The notes beneath the pieces are model-generated. The model saw nothing but the letters and a program-made list of their open reading frames with translations. It ran no database searches and was not told where the DNA came from. A program made the translations under genes and the position numbers. Shown here one piece after another: positions 1-8,391 of a stretch of DNA of 64,000 nt; the stretch's first letter is position 1, and every line of letters starts with the position of its first letter. The stretch spans positions 751,998-815,997 of the forward strand of contig CAYXZD010000001.1 of the NCBI GenBank assembly GCA_964469565.1, in the 5' to 3' direction. Source of the stretch: GCA-2720975 sp964469565. Its GTDB lineage: Bacteria > Planctomycetota > UBA1135 > GCA-002686595.

Positions 1-1
1 G

Positions 2-910
2 GGTGAAGGCAAGCCCACACGCCCCGAAGGCAGTGATGCCACGAATCCTATGGCATGGCTTACGTGGGCCAATCATTTGTTCGCCAACGAACCAGAGCGA
101 AGCGTCGAGTGTCTCGACGCCTATCTTTGGTGTTTGGATACCGGAGAAGAACACCTTGCTGGTTTCCGCGGACACTATTTTGAATTCCTACTTCAGCGCA
201 TCGCCTATCTACGCAGTTACACAATCAAGGCAGCTGAGGCCCTCATCACTCGGCGTGACCGCCAGCGCGCGGCTATTCTCGCGGGAATCGAAATCGAAGG
301 AGAGCTCGATGAGTACCTGCGGTATTGCTTCTGGCTGCGCGACGAAGTTGACGTTCTTGATGCAATCGTAGAGATGCGAGACTTGGGAGCCGAGCGCGAC
401 GCCTCCGCTCGGCACCTCATGCGTGCAGAACTCAACCGCGCCGTGGGCCGCAAGCTCTATTCAGACATCCTGCGACTCGATCCCGCCCCCGTCGAGATCA
501 TTGGGGGGCGGCTGACCGAGCTGTACAAGACTCCCGAGGACGAGCGCACCGCCAGCAGCCAGTTTTACGAAAAACGCCAAGTCATCATTGCCGACGCCGC
601 CTGCTACTTTGAAGCGCTCCTGGCATCCTCACGGGCTGGTGACGCCTTCGAGTTGGTCGATCGGGTGGTTGAGGCGGCCCCCAATGGGCGCACCTTCCGA
701 GCTTTTATGGAGCGCACGAATCGTCTACGCATTTATAAGCTCACCCAGCGCCTCGCCAAACAAGGCCTTGAGGTGGTGGGAGACAGGGGCAAAGGGCCCA
801 TCCAGGCACAGGTCAAGATGATGGAGTCCTTACAGGCACAGGATGCCATCCGGGCACAGAAAGAAGCCCAGGACAAAGAACTCGAAGAAGAGGGCGGCGG
901 CCAAGGGTAG
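2..910 (+). CDS. TPR-like helical protein, 5' truncated by window edge
   Basis: The frame is open from base 2 to the stop at 908-910, so the first in-frame ATG (50) is probably internal and the gene begins before the window. The visible part (about 302 codons) is all-helical, with alternating short helices rich in Ala, Leu, Arg and Glu that resemble degenerate tetratricopeptide repeats. It ends in a charged, probably coiled tail full of Gln, Glu, Lys and Ala. I see no signal peptide, membrane segment or catalytic motif in this part. It is followed 39 bases later by a membrane glycosyltransferase on the same strand and may be co-transcribed with it. The function is unknown; a scaffolding role is inference only. 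Confidence 0.7.
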   Translation, partial: GEGKPTRPEGSDATNPMAWLTWANHLFANEPERSVECLDAYLWCLDTGEEHLAGFRGHYFEFLLQRIAYLRSYTIKAAEALITRRDRQRAAILAGIEIEGELDEYLRYCFWLRDEVDVLDAIVEMRDLGAERDASARHLMRAELNRAVGRKLYSDILRLDPAPVEIIGGRLTELYKTPEDERTASSQFYEKRQVIIADAACYFEALLASSRAGDAFELVDRVVEAAPNGRTFRAFMERTNRLRIYKLTQRLAKQGLEVVGDRGKGPIQAQVKMMESLQAQDAIRAQKEAQDKELEEEGGGQG

Positions 911-949
911 GCCCTCCCATTCCCTGTCCCCCACCCATTCCTTAGCGGC

Positions 950-2620
950 GTGAGCCCTAACGACTTGCCCACCTCCTCTGCGGCCCGTGCCCTTCGCATG
1001 CGACCCCTCGTGGGCTTGTGTGCCCTCGGTGTCGTGCTCCGGCTCGCCCTACTGTGGATTGTCGGCGATTTGGATCTTCAGTCCGATGAAGCCAATTACG
1101 TGTACCTCGGTATTGCCTGGAACCATTTTGGCTTCTATTTAGACCAGCACCGGTACTTGTGGCCCCCGGGCTACTCATGGCTCATGTCCCATGCCATTAG
1201 TGCATTTGGCGTGGGTGGAATGTTGGCAGTCAAGTATCTCCAAGTCCTAGCCTCCGCTTCGATTGGGCTTACGACGATGCTCTTCGCAGGCCGACTGTTC
1301 GGGCAACGCGCAGCCCAATGGGCAGGCATCCTCTGGATCGTCTATCTGCCCCTGGCAGCCTTCACGCATCTGCTATGGAATGAGACCCTCTTTACGGCTC
1401 TATTCCTCCCGGGGCTTTACCAGCTTTTGGTGCTGATGTTGAAGCGGGCAGACCCCGCTGCAACCTATCGGGTTGTGATAGCCGCCTTGTGCTTCACGGG
1501 CAGCCTGTACCTCAAAGAAAGCCCCCAATTCCTAGTACTCGTTTTCGCACTCCTACTCGTGCCCTTTGCGGGGGGAGTCTTAGAAGGCCTTCGCCGTGGA
1601 AGCCTACTGGTGCTTGTACTAGCAGCTTGCGTGACCCCATGGGGCCTACACAACAAGGAAGTCTATGGCCACTTCATCCCGCTCGGAGCGAGCCTCGGGG
1701 AAAACGTATTCAACGGCCTCAATCAGGATTATCGAAACTTCGATCTGATCCCAATCGACGTCGAACGTGAGCGCCGCGGCCTTGAGGGACTGAAGTCCAT
1801 CATGCGCCGCTGGTTCACTCTGGTCGAGCCCATTCGGTTCTCAGAACTCGACGGCCGCATAGAGGACCTCAAATCCGAATCCCAAGCCGTACACGCAGCC
1901 AATGTGAAAGCCATGGCGGAGGGCGCCGAGAGCGACCCGCGTGATTATGAACTCAAGGAGAAGCTGCGGCGAAACCTCATTCAGCAAGAGCGCAGGGGCA
2001 ATGCTGAAGTCCAAGCAAAGCCAGACGACTGGATTGAGTTTAGCGGCAACAGCGGGTGGCTGCGTGCCGAGCCACCAGAGCTCATCAACATGGTGGATCG
2101 CTCAAAGGCCAATCAGGAAAACGGTCTAGCGTTCGTGAAGAACCACAAGGGCTGGTACCTGCGATCACGGCTGCGCAAGTTGGCGGATTTCATGACACCC
2201 ATGTCATTCTTCACTCGCCACCAAGCGCTGGGGCACTACGATGACACTCCCATTGGCGGCAGTGTAATGCGTAAACTCACGAGCCTCTGGGCCATGGGGT
2301 GTTCGATGGCCATCCTGATCCTGGGCATCACGGGTTTCTTTACTGTCCTCAAGCAGCGGCCCGCTTGGATCCTACTCGGCACGACTATGGGGTACTTTCT
2401 CTGCACGACCCTAGTTGTCGCCATGTCCCGCTTCCGCATTCCCGCCATGCCCCTGCTGATCGCCCTCGCGGCAGGCCTACTCACGAGCGGACCCTTCGAC
2501 GCGAAACAGCGGCGGGTCCTCACCATCGTATCTCTATCCCTCGGTTTCCTTTGGTGGCTGATTTGGCCGGACAACTACGCCATCTTCACTGAGATGATCT
2601 GGCCGAGGTACGAACCATGA
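950..2620 (+). CDS. Membrane GT-C family glycosyltransferase (GT39/ArnT-like)
   Basis: This is a polytopic membrane protein of about 556 residues. After the first transmembrane helix it has the acidic loop D-L-D-L-Q-S-D-E-A-N-Y, which matches the catalytic Asp/Glu loop of GT-C enzymes that move sugars or mannose from polyprenyl-phosphate carriers. Many further hydrophobic helices follow (residues ~75-230), then a hydrophilic periplasmic-type region (~250-440), then four more helices to the end. The start is GTG at 950; an in-frame ATG at 998 is the alternative. The next gene overlaps its stop by 4 bases (ATGA), which suggests translational coupling. The acceptor cannot be told from sequence; protein or lipid glycosylation at the outer face of the inner membrane is the family expectation. 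Confidence 0.75.
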   Translation: MSPNDLPTSSAARALRMRPLVGLCALGVVLRLALLWIVGDLDLQSDEANYVYLGIAWNHFGFYLDQHRYLWPPGYSWLMSHAISAFGVGGMLAVKYLQVLASASIGLTTMLFAGRLFGQRAAQWAGILWIVYLPLAAFTHLLWNETLFTALFLPGLYQLLVLMLKRADPAATYRVVIAALCFTGSLYLKESPQFLVLVFALLLVPFAGGVLEGLRRGSLLVLVLAACVTPWGLHNKEVYGHFIPLGASLGENVFNGLNQDYRNFDLIPIDVERERRGLEGLKSIMRRWFTLVEPIRFSELDGRIEDLKSESQAVHAANVKAMAEGAESDPRDYELKEKLRRNLIQQERRGNAEVQAKPDDWIEFSGNSGWLRAEPPELINMVDRSKANQENGLAFVKNHKGWYLRSRLRKLADFMTPMSFFTRHQALGHYDDTPIGGSVMRKLTSLWAMGCSMAILILGITGFFTVLKQRPAWILLGTTMGYFLCTTLVVAMSRFRIPAMPLLIALAAGLLTSGPFDAKQRRVLTIVSLSLGFLWWLIWPDNYAIFTEMIWPRYEP

Positions 2621-3234
2621 GATTCATTCAACCGTGGGCGGGCTACCTGCCCCATCTGGCGTTGCTCTGTCTGATCCATTGGGAATACCGAGCCCATGAG
2701 AACAGCCACCAAAGCCGCGAGGAACTCACCGAGCAACTTGAGTCAGGCACCAGCCAGGAAAAAGCATGGGCCATGCACGTGCTCGCCAATCGAGACGACC
2801 CCAGTACGGGCCCTCTCAACCGCGCTCGCATTCAACGCGCGATCGTCGACCCCGATCCCCGAGTTGCCGACATGGTCTACACAGTGGACCTGTGTCGCTT
2901 GCTCCAGCCCTCGCGCCAAGAGAAACGTCTGTCCGTTCGGTTTGATGATCCCGACAAGGCCCAAGATCCCCTAGAGGATTGGTATCGGCGTTTTGAGTTT
3001 TACCGCCGCAAGGTGGGTGGCCGCCCTCTAGGGGGCTCCCTGCGACTCAAGCGGCAAGAGGTCGTGTGGCTCCTGCATGTCCTCGAAGGCGGCACTCTCA
3101 ACGACGAAGAGGTCATGCGGTACCTCACCCGCCGCCAAGCAGGCACCAACAGCGCCCGTATGCACCGCCTTGCACCGAATCGCAAACGCGACCGAACAGA
3201 CCCCACATCCCCAGGCATGTTGCCCGGAAAATAA
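2617..3234 (+). CDS. Hypothetical protein, coupled to upstream glycosyltransferase
   Basis: A 205-residue protein of no family I recognise. Its ATG overlaps the stop of the GT-C gene (ATGA at 2617-2620). The N-terminus has one hydrophobic stretch (residues ~8-22) that could be a signal anchor. The rest is hydrophilic and largely helical, with many Arg and Glu, and a basic tail. The short helical units around residues 30-75, including an A-M-H-V-L-A-N-R-D-D segment, faintly resemble HEAT-like repeats, but this is too weak for a family call. The sulfatase-like gene follows 25 bases after its stop, so all three genes probably share a transcript. Confidence 0.55.
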   Translation: MRFIQPWAGYLPHLALLCLIHWEYRAHENSHQSREELTEQLESGTSQEKAWAMHVLANRDDPSTGPLNRARIQRAIVDPDPRVADMVYTVDLCRLLQPSRQEKRLSVRFDDPDKAQDPLEDWYRRFEFYRRKVGGRPLGGSLRLKRQEVVWLLHVLEGGTLNDEEVMRYLTRRQAGTNSARMHRLAPNRKRDRTDPTSPGMLPGK

Positions 3235-3259
3235 GCTGCAGCCCCATGAGCTTCTTGCT

Positions 3260-4807
3260 ATGAACCCAGTCCCCATGAGACCTACACACCCAGCCACCCA
3301 GCCATCCACAGGATTTGGCCCTAGTTTCGCCGCCGCCTTTGTGGTGAGCATTCTGGGACTCTGTGCCTGTTCGGGCACTGAACCAAGCGAGAGTGCTGGG
3401 GATCGACCCAACGTCTTGCTCGTAACCCTCGACACAACGCGCCCCGATCACCTCGGGTGCTATGGCGCTGCGAGTGACATTACACCTCACATGGACAGCC
3501 TCGCGCGGGACAGCACGGTGTTTGACCGGGTGATTTCAACCGCCGGCATCACCCCCATGTCCCACGCGTCCATCCTGACCGGCCTCAATAATTATCGGCA
3601 CGGCATGCGGACCTTCTACTCGGACAAATGCGGCCACTCCCTGCTCGACTCGGTCGAGACCCTGCCCGAGACTCTCCAGCGCAATGGCTACAAAACTGCA
3701 GCTGCCGTCAGCGCCTATGTGGTCTCTGAAATCTACAATCTGCAACAGGGCTTCGATGTCTTCCTTACCGGTGTCGATGTTGAGTCGATCGACATCACTC
3801 ATCAGCAAAAACACGCCACCGAATGGAATCCCGACGGCAAGACCAACACGCAACGCAGGGGCGACTTCACGATCGATGATGCGATCGCATGGCTTGAGGA
3901 ATCAGCGGACGATGACCGGCCGTGGTTCCTCTGGGTACACATGTTCGACGTTCACGATTACTCACTCGTCCCGCCCGTGGATTTCATCAAGCCCTACGGC
4001 ATTGAGTACCCGGAGGTCGGTACAAAATTCAAAGGCATGCGCTCGCACCAGTGGCGCGAGGACATGTATGACCCCGAATTGACCTGGATGGACCGTCAGC
4101 TAGGGCGCCTGCTCGACCACATCCGGGGAGCAGACCAGTGGGAGAAAACCCTCATCGCTGTCACTGCCGATCACGGTCAGGGCCTGCTCGATGGATACAA
4201 GCGGCACCAGTGGGCAAAGCACCGCTTACTCTATGACTGGTGCATCCAAGTCCCCCTGCTCTTGCACCTGCCAGGAGAGCAGACCCAGGCGCGGGTCAGC
4301 AATCAGGTGCGCACCATCGACATTGCGCCCACGATCCTGCACTTCTTGGATGTCGCCTCCAGCCAGGAGCTTGAGGGAGCCACCCTGTTGCCGCTCATGC
4401 GTGGAGGCACGGAGGACAGCCCTAGACTGGCCTACGCAGACGCCCTCAATTTGTACGACGCCCACTCCCCCTCGGCCAAGAACCTGCCGCCGGGCCACTA
4501 CGACAATCTATACGCGGTTTGTGACGGCCGCTGGAAGCTGGTCTGGCGCGAGACACAGCCCGAGCAATCCGAGTTGTTCGATCTCGCAGCGGATCCGCTC
4601 GAGATGAACAACCTGTATTCCCCCGAACATGCCGAAGCAAAGCGTCTCCTATCCCAGTTAGAGGAGTGGGAGGTGACCAAGGTCACCCCCCCCCAAGCCG
4701 GAGGCTCAGAAGCGTCGGCAGAGGCGCTACAATCCTTGGGCTATTCTGGCGAAGACGAGGACGAGGATACTCCCCCTGCTCAATCCGACGAGCACAACAA
4801 GCCCTAG
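3260..4807 (+). CDS. Sulfatase-superfamily lipoprotein with Thr at nucleophile position
   Basis: A 515-residue member of the alkaline phosphatase/sulfatase superfamily. ATG 3260 is chosen because it is followed by a signal peptide and a lipobox ending L-C-A-C; the open frame extends upstream to 3077 but without protein-like sequence. The metal site is visible: N-V-L-L-V-T-L-D-T-T-R-P-D-H near the N-terminus and T-A-D-H-G-Q later. At the sulfatase signature, where true sulfatases have C/S-x-P-x-R, this protein has T-P-M-S-H-A-S-I-L-T-G. It lacks the Cys that becomes formylglycine, and Arg is replaced by His. It may therefore be a phosphoesterase or phosphotransferase with a Thr nucleophile rather than a sulfatase. 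It is probably anchored in the periplasm or outer membrane. The Glu/Asp-rich tail is low complexity. Confidence 0.85.
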   Translation: MNPVPMRPTHPATQPSTGFGPSFAAAFVVSILGLCACSGTEPSESAGDRPNVLLVTLDTTRPDHLGCYGAASDITPHMDSLARDSTVFDRVISTAGITPMSHASILTGLNNYRHGMRTFYSDKCGHSLLDSVETLPETLQRNGYKTAAAVSAYVVSEIYNLQQGFDVFLTGVDVESIDITHQQKHATEWNPDGKTNTQRRGDFTIDDAIAWLEESADDDRPWFLWVHMFDVHDYSLVPPVDFIKPYGIEYPEVGTKFKGMRSHQWREDMYDPELTWMDRQLGRLLDHIRGADQWEKTLIAVTADHGQGLLDGYKRHQWAKHRLLYDWCIQVPLLLHLPGEQTQARVSNQVRTIDIAPTILHFLDVASSQELEGATLLPLMRGGTEDSPRLAYADALNLYDAHSPSAKNLPPGHYDNLYAVCDGRWKLVWRETQPEQSELFDLAADPLEMNNLYSPEHAEAKRLLSQLEEWEVTKVTPPQAGGSEASAEALQSLGYSGEDEDEDTPPAQSDEHNKP

Positions 4808-4839
4808 GCCCCGAATGTGGGGCACGTTTCCCACCCTCC

Positions 4840-5973
4840 ATGCGTCACCCGTTTCTCCGCCACGTTTGCAGTGTGCCCTGCCTACTCTGGCTGGGCTTGA
4901 TCCTAGGATGCTCCCCTGCGCCTCCGACAGGCCTTGTGGTTCAAAACCCCAGCGACCCCGCGAGACCCTTCTTCCATGACTTCGGGCTTCTGGAGTTTGG
5001 TCAACAAGTCGAACGGACCATCCTGCTCAGTAATACCGAGTCTGTCCCCATCAAGGTCCTGTCCATCCACCCCGCCTGCACCTGTACGCGGGTGAAGGGC
5101 ATGCGTGCATTTCCAGCAGAGGGTGGCCAAGCAATCGGTGCGGACTTCGGAGCCGCCGAGGATCTGATCACGATTCCCCCTGGGGGTACTCTCGAAATGG
5201 TGATGGCCGTCAACACGGTGAGCGTCCGACCCAACATCGACAAGCTTGCCATCCTGCGAATCCGCACGAGCTCGACTGTGACCCCGTTCCTGACATTCGA
5301 GTGTCACCTTAAGGCCGATAAGCTCTTCACCTTGAGCCCTGCAGAGCTACGCATGGGAGATATCCCCATGAGCCACGGGGGTTCTAAGCGGATTGAAATC
5401 GTGCTCGGCTATCAGGATTCAGCAGCGCGAGTGATTGATGTCTTGGGGGCCACGGGTGGCTTGCAGACTACCCTAGAGGACATCTCATTCGGGGCGGAGC
5501 CGCGTTGGGCCCTGACCGCCCACCTACCTGCACTGCAGGAACTCGGGCACAGGCACGAGACAATCACCCTGCGAACCACAGACGAAAAGGGCGAGGGGAC
5601 CTCGGGCCAGCTAGTCGTCGAGGTTTGGGCACGCATCGTGCCTGACCTGCGCATCCACCCCGACCCAATCCACTTTGGACTCGTCCCAAGGGAGCAGGGC
5701 GGCTCGACTCAAGTCGAATTGCAAGCCCTTGTTCCCGGTGCCCGTGTCAAACTCCTCTCGACTGAGTTCACCGGTGACCACAAAGAGCAGCTCAAGTGCA
5801 CATGGGCTCCGGCGGGTTACGTCGATGAGTCTGGACGCTGCGAGCGCTGGACCCTCGAGTTGAGTGCCCCTGCAGGGCTTGCCCCGGGGCGGTTCCATGG
5901 CCACCTGAAGGTGCGCACGGACGATGAAGGAACCCCTGTGGTCCAAGCCGCCCTGCAAGGCGTGGTGCGCTAG
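4840..5973 (+). CDS. DUF1573-type lipoprotein
   Basis: A 377-residue predicted lipoprotein. ATG 4840 is chosen because it gives a clean signal peptide with lipobox L-I-L-G-C; the open frame begins upstream at 4666 inside the previous gene. After the Cys comes F-H-D-F-G-L-L-E-F-G-Q followed by beta-strands and an A-C-T-C-T motif. This is the usual layout of DUF1573, an ASPM/SPD-2/Hydin-like Ig fold common in Planctomycetota and Bacteroidota. A second similar unit starts near I-H-F-G-L-V (residue ~275), giving at least two Ig-like modules. No enzymatic residues are seen. It lies 32 bases after the sulfatase-like gene and is probably the last gene of that operon, converging on tyrS. Confidence 0.75.
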   Translation: MRHPFLRHVCSVPCLLWLGLILGCSPAPPTGLVVQNPSDPARPFFHDFGLLEFGQQVERTILLSNTESVPIKVLSIHPACTCTRVKGMRAFPAEGGQAIGADFGAAEDLITIPPGGTLEMVMAVNTVSVRPNIDKLAILRIRTSSTVTPFLTFECHLKADKLFTLSPAELRMGDIPMSHGGSKRIEIVLGYQDSAARVIDVLGATGGLQTTLEDISFGAEPRWALTAHLPALQELGHRHETITLRTTDEKGEGTSGQLVVEVWARIVPDLRIHPDPIHFGLVPREQGGSTQVELQALVPGARVKLLSTEFTGDHKEQLKCTWAPAGYVDESGRCERWTLELSAPAGLAPGRFHGHLKVRTDDEGTPVVQAALQGVVR

Positions 5974-5983
5974 TCAAGACTAG
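5970..5983. other. Inverted repeat holding both convergent stop codons
   Basis: CTAGTC-AA-GACTAG is a perfect 6-bp inverted repeat. It contains the TAG of the DUF1573 gene on the plus strand and the TAG of tyrS on the minus strand. Only 6 bases separate the two genes. The 2-base spacer is too short for a normal RNA hairpin loop, so a terminator role is uncertain. Confidence 0.4.
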
Positions 5984-7224
5984 GCCGGGAGGAGCCGCAA
6001 GAAACGCTTCTTTCCCACCTGTACCAAGATTGCCTCTGTGGGCGCTTCTAGACTTGCCTTTGGATCGGCCACGCTGTCCCCATCGAGCCGCACGGCCCCC
6101 TGCTGAATCAGACGCCTGGCCTGTGAGGTAGACGGAGCCAGCTCACAGGCGGCAATCAGATTGGCGAGAGGAAGGCTCTCCCCCCACCCAGCATCCCAGA
6201 TGCGCTCGGGTAGATCCTCGGGAAGGGCCTTGTCGCGCACCTCTCGATCGAAGGCCTCGGCAGCCTCTTGAGCCGCCTGCTCGCCGTGGAAGAAGCGGGT
6301 CACCTCAAGCGCTAGACGCGCCTTGGATGCTCGTGGATGTCCAGCCAATAGCGGAGTCACCTCCTCCTCGGGTAGACGCGTCAATAGCGTGAACCAGGTG
6401 CCCATCAACTCATCTGCCAAGCGCATGATGCCAAAGGTCATCTCGCGCGCGCTGTCGAGCAATCCGACTGCGTTGCCATACGACTTACTCATCTTGCGTC
6501 CGTCGAGACCATCAATCAGGGGGTGGGTTCGCACACACTGCGCGCGCTGTTCCTTCTGCTCCTGCAAGCGCCGTCCGACTAACAGATTGAAAAGCTGGTC
6601 CGTCCCGCCTAGCTCGACATCAGCCTGAACCTCCACCGAATCCCATCCTTGCATCAAAGGATAGAGGAATTCATTGATTCCGATAGGCTCGTTACTCTCC
6701 ATTCTTCGACGGAACAGATCGCGCTCAAGCATTTGCGAAACGGTCATGCGCGTCGTGAGTGCTAGGAGATCTTCAAAAGCCATGGCGTCGAACCACTCGG
6801 AGTTACGCCGGACCTCAGTCTTCTCCATATCCAGAATGCGGCCCGCTTGGTCGGTGTAGGTCTGCAGGTTCTCCTGCACCTGCTCCCGGGTGAGCACAGG
6901 GCGAAGTTTGTTTCGTCCCGAGGGGTCGCCCACCATGGCGGTCGAATCCCCCACAATCAGGACAATCGTGTGTCCGAGATCTTGCAGATCGCGCAGGGTC
7001 ATGAGCGGGATCGCGTGGCCGAGGTGCAGGTCCGCTGAACTGGGGTCCATCCCAAACTTGACCCGCAAGGGACGAGCCGCATGCAGTGCCTCGGAGATGA
7101 GCAAGGCGAACTCCTCCTCATCGATCAGGTCCACCGCCCCTCGCCTAAATGCCGCGAGGTGGCGATCCGTGTCGGGGTGCAGGGGTGCGGGTTGCTCGAT
7201 TCCGGTTGGGTCTGCCTGGGACAT
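5980..7224 (-). CDS. tyrS: Tyrosyl-tRNA synthetase
   Basis: This cytoplasmic enzyme joins tyrosine to tRNA-Tyr with ATP. It has 414 residues, normal for the family. The class I signatures are present: D-L-H-L-G-H (HIGH motif, residues ~64-69) and K-M-S-K-S-Y-G-N, the KMSKS loop as in the TyrZ-type (type 2) enzymes. The C-terminal ~65 residues form an S4 RNA-binding domain (S-Q-A-R-R-L-I-Q-Q-G-A-V-R-L-D-G). The start ATG at 7224 lies 24 bases after the stop of the upstream lipoprotein gene. There is no sign of a T-box or other leader in that short spacer, so it is probably transcribed from upstream. Confidence 0.97.
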   Translation of the reverse strand: MSQADPTGIEQPAPLHPDTDRHLAAFRRGAVDLIDEEEFALLISEALHAARPLRVKFGMDPSSADLHLGHAIPLMTLRDLQDLGHTIVLIVGDSTAMVGDPSGRNKLRPVLTREQVQENLQTYTDQAGRILDMEKTEVRRNSEWFDAMAFEDLLALTTRMTVSQMLERDLFRRRMESNEPIGINEFLYPLMQGWDSVEVQADVELGGTDQLFNLLVGRRLQEQKEQRAQCVRTHPLIDGLDGRKMSKSYGNAVGLLDSAREMTFGIMRLADELMGTWFTLLTRLPEEEVTPLLAGHPRASKARLALEVTRFFHGEQAAQEAAEAFDREVRDKALPEDLPERIWDAGWGESLPLANLIAACELAPSTSQARRLIQQGAVRLDGDSVADPKASLEAPTEAILVQVGKKRFLRLLPA

Positions 7225-7248
7225 GGCCCCATTGGGCCGCCCCGACGC

Positions 7249-8271
7249 CTAAATGTCCAGCGCTCCGAGGTCGAGGCTTGTGGGTTCCTGCAGGTTCTGG
7301 GTGCGCTGGGTGGCCCATTCCCGCAGCCACGCTCGCCATGTGTGAGGGTCACGGCCCCGATCGCCATCCATGGCCAACCAACGCAGACTGGGAACCAAGC
7401 GAGCGATTTGTTCGGGTGTCCAGGTCTCGAGGAGGGGAGCGAGTAGGGCTAGGGCCTCCTCGCGCTGGCTGGGGATGATGCGGACAGTCCGTTCCAGCAG
7501 AGCCGGGACTGAAAAACGATGGGCAGCGGCAGCCTCGTACAGTTCATGCGGGCGAACAGGTTCACTGGGAATCACCTCAGCTAGCTCCACCCGTTCGGCG
7601 AACTCGACATGCATATTCATCGCAGGAAGCAGCTGTTCCCGGGCTAGAACGCCGCCCGACAGGAGGCGCAGAACCCACCGATCATTGACAGCAAGCGCCC
7701 CAATCGGGATTCGGCGATCGTAGGTGTGCAGAAACCACCCGGAGCCCTCCGCGGCATCCAGGAGCCACGGATCAAGGGCAGGCAGCGGATAGACGCTAAC
7801 CTGTGTGCTGTCCATGCCATTGGGTAACAAGACCGTTCGCTCCCATTGCAAGGTACCCGCGTCCGCTCGCAGCTCGATACCACCCGTCTCAAGGGTGCTG
7901 CCGACGAGAACGACTCTCGCACTGTGTCCTGATTCTGCGGGTTCGATGAACAACCGCAAACGAACGTGTTCCAGCACCTCGCGACCGAGCAGAATGCGCT
8001 CAAAACCCTCAAGTAATTCGAGGAGTGCCTCGTCCTGCCCTGGGCGTTGGGTAATCCGGGCTCGAATCCGTCGAGCAATTCCCCAGGCAGTGGCGTTTTC
8101 ACCAGCCTCAAGTGACTCACGCAGCCCGGTGAAGGCCGCCAAATAGGCGGGGGGAACCCCCTGGATCAGCTGGGAGCCCGCCTGTATGGGTTGCGGACTG
8201 GCTCGGCAGCCAAGACATGCCGCCAGCGCCAGCGGCCCCAGCCAGTGCACGAGGTGGTTGAAGTATCCCAT
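7249..8271 (-). CDS. Hypothetical lipoprotein between rpsA and tyrS
   Basis: About 340 residues from ATG 8271. An earlier in-frame start at 8334 is possible but puts a Cys-rich, unlikely leader before the signal peptide. The signal peptide ends L-A-A-C-L-G-C, giving two candidate lipobox cysteines. The mature part starts with a helical region. A mainly beta middle section follows (residues ~100-230) with motifs such as L-R-L-F-I-E-P and Y-D-R-R-I-P-I-G, then a helical C-terminus with Leu/Ala/Glu repeats. I do not recognise the family. It is located between rpsA and tyrS on the same strand. An envelope role is inferred from the lipobox only. Confidence 0.7.
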   Translation of the reverse strand: MGYFNHLVHWLGPLALAACLGCRASPQPIQAGSQLIQGVPPAYLAAFTGLRESLEAGENATAWGIARRIRARITQRPGQDEALLELLEGFERILLGREVLEHVRLRLFIEPAESGHSARVVLVGSTLETGGIELRADAGTLQWERTVLLPNGMDSTQVSVYPLPALDPWLLDAAEGSGWFLHTYDRRIPIGALAVNDRWVLRLLSGGVLAREQLLPAMNMHVEFAERVELAEVIPSEPVRPHELYEAAAAHRFSVPALLERTVRIIPSQREEALALLAPLLETWTPEQIARLVPSLRWLAMDGDRGRDPHTWRAWLREWATQRTQNLQEPTSLDLGALDI

Positions 8272-8391
8272 AGGGAGGACGAAACACACGCGCCCACACC
8301 CGCGATAAGGGCGTCCAAGGCACTTGAGAAGCAAAAGGAGGAGACCCCCACAGGGATCTCCTCCTAATACTAACGGGCCGTTCGCCAGGTG

